The notes below the pieces were generated by a model. It worked only from the letters and a program-made list of their open reading frames with translations, was not told where the DNA came from and did not search any database. The translations under genes and the position numbers were made by a program. Below are positions 1 to 5,406 of a stretch of DNA of 5,406 bases, in pieces (the stretch's first letter is position 1; every line of letters starts with the position of its first letter). The DNA is from Palsa-1233 sp031367105 (GTDB lineage: Bacteria; Gemmatimonadota; Gemmatimonadetes; Gemmatimonadales; GWC2-71-9). The stretch spans positions 1-5,406 of the forward strand of contig JANLPG010000068.1 of the NCBI GenBank assembly GCA_031367105.1. The letters run 5' to 3'.

Positions 1-110
1 TGAAGGCGGGTGAGACCTTGGTGGCCGGCAGCTACCAGGCGATCCGTGATATGAAGGATTCGGCACGGGTGAAGGCGGCGCCGACCGGCTCGGAGGCCAG
101 GAAGCCGTGA
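1..110 (+). CDS. Periplasmic adaptor (membrane-fusion) subunit of an efflux system, C-terminal fragment
   Basis: Only the last 35 codons and the TGA stop (108-110) are present; the reading frame begins at base 3 and the gene starts outside the window. The visible tail has a short strand-like segment (KAGETLVAG), then SYQAIRDMKDSARVKAA, then a polar end rich in charged residues. This matches the usual ending of HlyD/MacA-type adaptors, where a 'G-L-x-x-G-D-x-V-V-x-G-x-Y-x-A-(I/L)-x-x-L-K-D-G-x-x-V' pattern closes the membrane-proximal beta domain. Such proteins sit in the periplasm, anchored to the inner membrane, and bridge an ABC permease to an outer-membrane TolC-like channel. Its stop overlaps the GTG start of the ATPase gene (GTGA), and an adaptor followed by ATPase and permeases is the classic macAB-like order. 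With so little sequence, the assignment rests on this tail pattern and the context. Confidence 0.75.
   Translation, partial: KAGETLVAGSYQAIRDMKDSARVKAAPTGSEARKP
92..102 (+). promoter_or_regulatory. Ribosome binding site for the ATPase gene, inside the adaptor's last codons
   Basis: GGAGG at 92-96 lies 10 bases before the GTG at 107, and AGGA at 99-102 lies 4 bases before it; either could act as a Shine-Dalgarno site. It supports the GTG start, for which no nearby in-frame ATG exists. The site is inside the adaptor's coding end, so the two genes are probably translationally coupled. Confidence 0.5.
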
Positions 111-820
111 GCGACGACATCATCCGCCTCGAGGGGATCACGCGCGAATACCTGATGGGGAGCGAGCGAGTGCTCGCCCTGCGCGGCGTCGACCTCACGA
201 TCAGGCGCAACGAATACGTTGCCATTATGGGCCCGTCGGGTTCCGGCAAGTCCACGATGATGAATATGCTCGGCGCCCTCGATACCCCGAGCGCCGGCAG
301 GTACTGGCTCAACGGACACGAAGTGTCGCAGATGGCCGACGACGACCTGGCGCGGGTGCGCAACCGCGAGATCGGCTTCGTCTTCCAGACCTTCAACCTG
401 CTCCCGCGCGCCTCTGCGCTGGCCAATGTCGAGCTGCCGCTGGTGTACGCCGGCGTTTCGGGAAAGGAGCGGAAGCAGCGGGCCGAGGCCGCGCTCGAGC
501 GGGTCGGGCTGGGGCAGCGGATGCACCACAAGCCCAACGAACTCTCCGGCGGGCAGCGGCAGCGGGTCGCCATTGCGCGCGCGCTCGTCAACGAGCCGTC
601 GATTCTCCTGGCGGACGAACCGACCGGAAACCTCGACTCCACCACCAGCGAAGAGATCATGCGGGTCTTCGGTCAGTTGCACGCGCAGGGTCAGACGGTC
701 CTGGTGGTGACGCACGAACCCGACATCGCGGCCCACGCGCACCGCGTGGTCATCCTGCGGGATGGCAAGGTGGACAGCGACAGGCAGAATCCCGTGACGG
801 CGACGGGCGTGGCGGCCTGA
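107..820 (+). CDS. ABC transporter ATP-binding protein, MacB/LolD class (237 aa)
   Basis: A cytoplasmic ATPase that would hydrolyse ATP to drive the permeases encoded just downstream. All motifs are intact: an aromatic A-loop residue Y15, Walker A GPSGSGKST at 42-50, Q-loop Q94 (FQTFNLLP), signature LSGGQRQR at 146-153, Walker B ILLADE at 166-171 with catalytic E171, D-loop NLD at 175-177, and switch histidine H203 (VTHE). The spacing, FQxFNLLP, and ADEPTGNLD are typical of the MacB/LolD/FtsE-like family. Length is normal for a stand-alone subunit; there is no fused membrane domain, unlike E. coli MacB. A short polar tail (about 225-237) follows the conserved core. The GTG start overlaps the adaptor stop, and the first permease begins one base after the TGA. 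It is the only ATPase in the window, so four permeases may share it. LolD or FtsE are less likely, given the adaptor gene upstream and the permease type. Confidence 0.95.
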   Translation: MSDDIIRLEGITREYLMGSERVLALRGVDLTIRRNEYVAIMGPSGSGKSTMMNMLGALDTPSAGRYWLNGHEVSQMADDDLARVRNREIGFVFQTFNLLPRASALANVELPLVYAGVSGKERKQRAEAALERVGLGQRMHHKPNELSGGQRQRVAIARALVNEPSILLADEPTGNLDSTTSEEIMRVFGQLHAQGQTVLVVTHEPDIAAHAHRVVILRDGKVDSDRQNPVTATGVAA

Positions 821-821
821 G

Positions 822-2063
822 ATGCCCTTTTTCGAGGCGGTCCGGCTGGCGCTGAGCTCCATCCGGGCGCAGAAGCTCAAGAGCTTCTTTTCGCTGGTCG
901 GGGTGCTCATCGGCGTCACCTTCCTGATCGCAGTCGTTTCGATCGTGCAGGGGATGAACGTCTATATGACGGACAAGTTCGCCGGCGCCCTGATCGGGGT
1001 GAACACCTTCCAGGTGCGGTCGCGGCCGAACATCCAAACCGGCAACTCGACCGAGGAGCAGTATCGCCAGTGGCAGCGCAATCCCCGGATCACGATCGAG
1101 GATGCCGCATTTCTCGAGGCGAAGATGACGACCCCGGCGCGGTTCGCGCGAGCCGGCTTCGATCGGGTGAAGATCGACTGGAATGGAAAGCAGGCGAAGG
1201 ACATCGACCTGCAGGCCGTCGATGCGGAGTTCTTCCGGATCAAGCACTGGGACATCTCGGAAGGCCGTATCTTCACGCCCCAGGAAGTGAATATCGGCGC
1301 CTCGGTGGTGGTCCTCGGCAACGAACTGGGCGAACGGCTCTTCCAGGGTCGCGACCCGATTGGCCAGACCATCTCGATCGGCGGGCTGCCCCACCGCGTG
1401 ATCGGGGTCGTCGCCAAGCAGGGGACGCTGTTCGGCATCTCGCTCGACAAATTCGTGGTGACGCCACTGACGTCGCCGGCGCGTCGGCTGGTCAACCGAC
1501 CACACGTCATCGATGACCTGCACATTCAGGCCGAAAACCCCGCGCAGATGCGCGAGGCGATGGCCGAGGCGACCTCCCTGATGCGGGTACGCCGGGGACT
1601 CAAGCCCGGTCAGCCCGACAACTTCCACCTCGAAAGCGCCGAAGGCGCGTTGTCGGAGTGGGACAAGATTTCCAAGATCCTCTTCCTCGCGCTGCCCGGC
1701 CTGGTGGCAATCTCGCTGGTGGTCGGCGGCATCGTGATTATGAACATCATGCTGATGGCCGTCGCCGAACGGACGCGAGAGATCGGCGTGCGCAAGGCGC
1801 TCGGCGCCAAGCGGCGTGACATCATGGCGCAGTTTGTGGTGGAGTCGGCCACACTCTCCGTCACCGGCGCCATCCTCGGCATCGGCGCGGGAATCCTGCT
1901 CGCCTTCGCGGTCCGGGCCTTCACGCCGCTCCCCGCTGCCGTCGCCCCCTGGTCGATCGGCGTGGGCGTGGGCCTTGGCGTTTTGGTCGGAATGGTCGCG
2001 GGCGTCTATCCCGCGCGGCAGGCCGCGCGCCTCGATCCCATCGCTGCCCTGAGGCAGGAATGA
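822..2063 (+). CDS. MacB-like ABC transporter permease 1, type A (413 aa)
   Basis: An inner-membrane permease of the MacB/FtsX superfamily without its own ATPase domain. By eye it has one N-terminal membrane helix (about 20-43), a large periplasmic MacB core-like domain (about 45-280), then three helices (about 286-312, 338-365, 376-397). The loop after the second helix carries the family hallmark ERTREIGVRKALGAKRRDI (316-334), expected to contact the ATPase. The periplasmic domain ends in the familiar RRGLKPGQ motif (257-264), and the protein ends YPARQAARLDPIAALRQE. It starts one base after the ATPase stop; no strong Shine-Dalgarno site is visible, so translation probably depends on coupling. 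Its closest relative here is permease 3: shared MP-x2-EA-x-RLAL start, IxGxNxFQVR segment after the first helix, MNIMLM in the second helix and identical IAALRQE end. The transported substrate cannot be deduced. Confidence 0.92.
   Translation: MPFFEAVRLALSSIRAQKLKSFFSLVGVLIGVTFLIAVVSIVQGMNVYMTDKFAGALIGVNTFQVRSRPNIQTGNSTEEQYRQWQRNPRITIEDAAFLEAKMTTPARFARAGFDRVKIDWNGKQAKDIDLQAVDAEFFRIKHWDISEGRIFTPQEVNIGASVVVLGNELGERLFQGRDPIGQTISIGGLPHRVIGVVAKQGTLFGISLDKFVVTPLTSPARRLVNRPHVIDDLHIQAENPAQMREAMAEATSLMRVRRGLKPGQPDNFHLESAEGALSEWDKISKILFLALPGLVAISLVVGGIVIMNIMLMAVAERTREIGVRKALGAKRRDIMAQFVVESATLSVTGAILGIGAGILLAFAVRAFTPLPAAVAPWSIGVGVGLGVLVGMVAGVYPARQAARLDPIAALRQE
1785..1810 (+). repeat. 26-base direct repeat, copy 1 (in permease 1)
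   Basis: This stretch, encoding the GVRKALGAK part of the FtsX-family loop, is base-for-base identical to 4322-4347 in permease 3. The corresponding part of permease 2 encodes nearly the same residues with several different codons. It reflects the shared origin of the type A genes and strong protein-level constraint; it is not a mobile-element repeat. Confidence 0.7.
2051..2054 (+). promoter_or_regulatory. Ribosome binding site for permease 2, inside permease 1's final codons
   Basis: GAGG ends 5 bases before the ATG at 2060 and falls within the codons for the terminal LRQE of permease 1. The start overlaps the permease 1 stop (ATGA, 2060-2063), an arrangement typical of translational coupling between subunits made in matched amounts. 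Confidence 0.55.
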
Positions 2064-3325
2064 AAAACTCACTCGGCCGCGGCAACCTCCTCACGCGCGC
2101 TGCCGAAGGTGTTTCGCTCGCCTTCGATGCCGTGCGGGCCAGCAAGCTGCGCGCGGCGCTCACCATCCTCGGAATCGCCATCGGCGTGATGGTGGTGATC
2201 GCGATGGCCTCGATGATCACCGGGATCCAGAAGTCGGTGAGCGACATCGTGTTGCAGGCCGGGCCGAAATCGTTCTATGTCATGCGGTACTTCCGTGGCG
2301 GGATCCAGATCTCCGACGGTTCCGACGAGATGTCACCGTGGCGCCGCCGCCCGAAGCTGACTCGCGAAGAGGCCGAGCTGATCCGCAAGTTGTCACTGGT
2401 GGGGGACGTCAACGTGCGTGAGTCCGCCGGTTCACGCGTCGCCTATGGCGACAAGGCCTTCAAGGACACCCAGGTCGATGGTCAGGACGCGAGCTGGCTG
2501 AAGGTCGAAGGGGGAACGCTGGTCGATGGACGCAATTTTTCACCGATCGAAGCCGCCTCGAGCGCCTACGTTGTGGTGATCAACGACAAGGCCGCCGAAA
2601 CTCTCTTCCCGGGGCTCGACCCCGTCGGAAAAGTCATCAAGATCTTCGGGCTTCCCTTCACCGTCGTCGGGCTGTATCGCGATCCGACGGGCCTCTTCGC
2701 CGATGGCGGTTCGCCCAAGATCGTGGTGCCCCACGAGACGTTTGTGAAGGCGGCAACTTTCGCGTGGGGCTGGATGAACATCGCCGTCTTCCCCGCCGAA
2801 GGAGTCTCGCAGACCGACGCGATGGATCAGGTCACGGCGGCACTGCGGGTCCACCGCGGCCTCAAGCCCGGTCAGGACAACAACTTCGACCTGGTTTCCG
2901 GCGACAAGTTCCTGGAGACTTTCAACAGTATGACCGCCGGCTTCTTCCTGGTGATGCTGGTGCTCTCGAGCGTCGGCTTGATGGTCGGCGGGGTGGGAGT
3001 GGTGGCAATCATGATGATTTCCGTCACGGAGCGGACCCGCGAGATCGGGGTCCGGAAGGCACTGGGGGCAACGCGCGGCGAGATCCTCTTCCAGTTTCTG
3101 GTTGAGGCTGCCACCCTCACGCTGATTGGCGGCGTCTGCGGGATGGCGCTGGGTGCGCTGATCGCCTGGGGCATTCACGCTTTTACCCCGATACCGGCCA
3201 CCGTTCCCCTCTGGTCGGTTGCGGCGGCGATCATCGCCTCGATCATCACCGGGATCTGCTTCGGCCTCTACCCCGCCAATAAGGCGGCCCGGCTCGATCC
3301 GGTGGAGGCGTTGCGGTACGAATAG
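2060..3325 (+). CDS. MacB-like ABC transporter permease 2, type B (421 aa)
   Basis: A second MacB/FtsX-family inner-membrane permease. By eye: a short cytoplasmic N-terminus, helix 1 at about 30-54, a periplasmic domain at about 55-290, and helices at about 293-321, 347-373 and 384-404. The family loop TERTREIGVRKALGATRGEI is at 323-342; the periplasmic domain closes with HRGLKPGQDNNF (265-276); the end is YPANKAARLDPVEALRYE. It differs from permeases 1 and 3 in having a longer N-terminus (EGVSLAFDAVRASKLRAALT), a PKSFYVMRYF segment after helix 1, and a GVVAIMMI second helix in place of MNIMLM. These features recur in permease 4. The ATG overlaps the permease 1 stop, so the two are likely co-translated, and an A/B heterodimer is a reasonable inference. 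It ends in TAG, followed by the only sizeable spacer in the window. Confidence 0.92.
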   Translation: MKNSLGRGNLLTRAAEGVSLAFDAVRASKLRAALTILGIAIGVMVVIAMASMITGIQKSVSDIVLQAGPKSFYVMRYFRGGIQISDGSDEMSPWRRRPKLTREEAELIRKLSLVGDVNVRESAGSRVAYGDKAFKDTQVDGQDASWLKVEGGTLVDGRNFSPIEAASSAYVVVINDKAAETLFPGLDPVGKVIKIFGLPFTVVGLYRDPTGLFADGGSPKIVVPHETFVKAATFAWGWMNIAVFPAEGVSQTDAMDQVTAALRVHRGLKPGQDNNFDLVSGDKFLETFNSMTAGFFLVMLVLSSVGLMVGGVGVVAIMMISVTERTREIGVRKALGATRGEILFQFLVEAATLTLIGGVCGMALGALIAWGIHAFTPIPATVPLWSVAAAIIASIITGICFGLYPANKAARLDPVEALRYE

Positions 3326-3334
3326 CCGGGAGGC

Positions 3335-3351
3335 GGGAGGTGCTACCTTTC
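3335..3351 (+). promoter_or_regulatory. Shine-Dalgarno-like sequence within a small potential hairpin before permease 3
   Basis: GGGAGG at 3335-3340 is the strongest purine-rich site before the ATG at 3356, but it ends 15 bases upstream, longer than usual. In RNA, 3335-3341 could pair with 3345-3351 around the loop GCU (seven pairs, two of them G-U, with AGGU/ACCU as a perfect core), which would hide the site. The stem is short and may be weak; no regulator-binding site or upstream partner sequence is evident. Confidence 0.3.
3344..3349 (+). promoter_or_regulatory. Possible leaderless-type -10 box (TACCTT) for permease 3
   Basis: TACCTT fits a TAnnTT pattern and ends six bases before the ATG at 3356, the distance expected if transcription started at or near the start codon. 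No matching -35 hexamer is visible 16-18 bases upstream. It lies in the only spacer of the gene cluster, at the border of the two permease pairs. It overlaps the hairpin described above, and a match this short can arise by chance. Confidence 0.3.
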
Positions 3352-3355
3352 CGCG

Positions 3356-4600
<1,245 letters not shown>

Positions 4601-4602
4601 CG

Positions 4603-5406
4603 ATGGCAGTGCGGTTGGCAAACGTGCGTGAGGGGATCGTCCTCGCCTTCGATGCGATGCGCGGGAACAAGCTGCGCTCTGCCCTCACGATCCTCGGAGT
4701 CGTGATCGGCGTCACGACGGTGATGGTGATGGCGTCGCTCGTCGACGGCATCCGGAGCCAGATCTTCGCCTCGATTGCCAATGCGTCGCCCCAATCGTTC
4801 TATGTCATTCGCTTCTACTCTTCGACGCCGCTGAACCCGGACCGCCTCCCTGCCGAGGTACGGATCCGTCCGATCCTCTCCGACCCCGATGTGACCGCCC
4901 TCGCGCCGGTGGCCGGGATCCAGCACGCCGGCCTCTGGGTGCAGGTGCGCCAGCGGATGGACTATCAGGGCGAGCGCTCCCAGGCACTGGTGGTCTATGG
5001 CGCCGATAACGCCTACGTCGAGGTCCAGGGAGGCACCCTGCTGCGGGGGCGCTGGTTCTCACGCGGCGAATTGAGCGCCGGCTCGAAAGTCCTGGTGATC
5101 GAAGACAAGGTGGCCCAGCGGCTCATCGGCACGCTGGACCCCCTGGGTCGCGTGATGCGCATCGGCGGACGGCCCTTCACGGTCGTCGGCGTGTTCGCCG
5201 AACCCGACAATATCTTTTCGCCGCCCGGGGCGACCAACGGCGGCGTGATTCCGTTCCGGGCGGCACAGCAGAACTTCCGGTACGACGCCACCAACGGCCT
5301 CTTCCTCGCGGTGCTCGCCTCCCGTGGCGTCTCGGTGATGGACGCCCAGGATGCAGTGATCTCGGCGCTCCGGCGCTCCCGCGGCATCCGGGCCGGCGCA
5401 CCGAAC
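4603..5406 (+). CDS. MacB-like ABC transporter permease 4, type B, N-terminal 268 aa (cut by window end)
   Basis: An open frame running from the ATG to the last base without a stop. It contains helix 1 (about 26-48) and almost the whole periplasmic domain, ending at RGIRAGAPN (260-268), which aligns with HRGLKPGQDNN near residue 265 of permease 2; about 150 residues with the remaining three helices and the cytoplasmic loop should lie beyond the window. Type B marks shared with permease 2: EGIVLAFDAMRGNKLRSALT before helix 1, IGVTTVMVMAS in it, PQSFYVIRFY after it, GGTLLRGRWFS (143-153), and RPFTVVGVFAEPDNIFSPPG (190-209), matching FTVVGLYRDPTGLFADGG. It starts two bases after the permease 3 stop behind a good ribosome site, so co-translation with permease 3 is likely. 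The break is only the window edge, with no sign of a pseudogene. Confidence 0.9.
   Translation, partial: MAVRLANVREGIVLAFDAMRGNKLRSALTILGVVIGVTTVMVMASLVDGIRSQIFASIANASPQSFYVIRFYSSTPLNPDRLPAEVRIRPILSDPDVTALAPVAGIQHAGLWVQVRQRMDYQGERSQALVVYGADNAYVEVQGGTLLRGRWFSRGELSAGSKVLVIEDKVAQRLIGTLDPLGRVMRIGGRPFTVVGVFAEPDNIFSPPGATNGGVIPFRAAQQNFRYDATNGLFLAVLASRGVSVMDAQDAVISALRRSRGIRAGAPN

Noticed and set aside
32..919. A reverse-strand open frame of about 295 codons opposite the ATPase gene
   Set aside because: The forward strand encodes every ABC ATPase motif in order; the reverse product shows no domain.
750..2072. A reverse-strand open frame of about 440 codons across permease 1
   Set aside because: It lies opposite a clear MacB-like permease. 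Its product is rich in His, Asp, Arg and Gly without any recognisable domain, the usual mirror of a high-GC gene with G/C in third codon positions.
107..3325. Identification as a LolCDE lipoprotein-release or FtsEX division system
   Set aside because: An adaptor gene sits directly upstream, the permeases number at least four, and the cytoplasmic loop and periplasmic domain are MacB-like. LolCDE and FtsEX loci have no membrane-fusion protein.
3326..3355. A rho-independent terminator between permeases 2 and 3
   Set aside because: The potential stem is short with two G-U pairs, and only three U residues occur, inside the stem itself; there is no U-tract after it.

Overview
The window is a high-GC (about two-thirds G+C by eye), gap-free protein-coding stretch from a bacterium, almost certainly Gram-negative: the first gene is the tail of a periplasmic adaptor (membrane-fusion) protein, and the permeases have large MacB-type extracytoplasmic domains. 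The densely packed tandem MacB-like permeases, high GC and a TAnnTT box six bases before one start codon would fit Gemmatimonadota or a similar phylum such as Acidobacteriota. That placement is inference; no marker gene is present.

Layout, all on the + strand. 1-110: C-terminal 35 codons of a MacA/HlyD-like adaptor. 107-820: a complete stand-alone MacB/LolD-class ABC ATPase, starting at a GTG that overlaps the adaptor's stop. 822-2063: permease 1 (type A). 2060-3325: permease 2 (type B), overlapping permease 1 by an ATGA. 3326-3355: a 30-base gap, the only notable spacer. 3356-4600: permease 3 (type A). 4603-5406: permease 4 (type B), open to the window edge and lacking its last ~150 residues. 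No RNA gene, insertion sequence, CRISPR array or convincing intrinsic terminator was seen, and no stretch over 300 bases lacks a gene.

The genes form one probable operon for a MacAB-like export system whose ATPase and permease are separate polypeptides instead of the fused MacB of Escherichia coli. The ATPase would power permease dimers in the inner membrane, and the adaptor would link them to an outer-membrane duct not encoded here. The substrate cannot be told from sequence.

The most interesting feature is the permease order A-B-A'-B'. Permeases 1 and 3 resemble each other at both ends and in the periplasmic domain, as do 2 and 4, so the array looks like a duplicated two-gene A/B cassette sharing a single ATPase. 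This suggests A/B heterodimers, possibly with two alternative pairs. The 30-base gap lies exactly at the junction between cassettes and holds a Shine-Dalgarno-like sequence inside a small potential hairpin plus a possible leaderless-type -10 box, so the second cassette may be expressed partly on its own.
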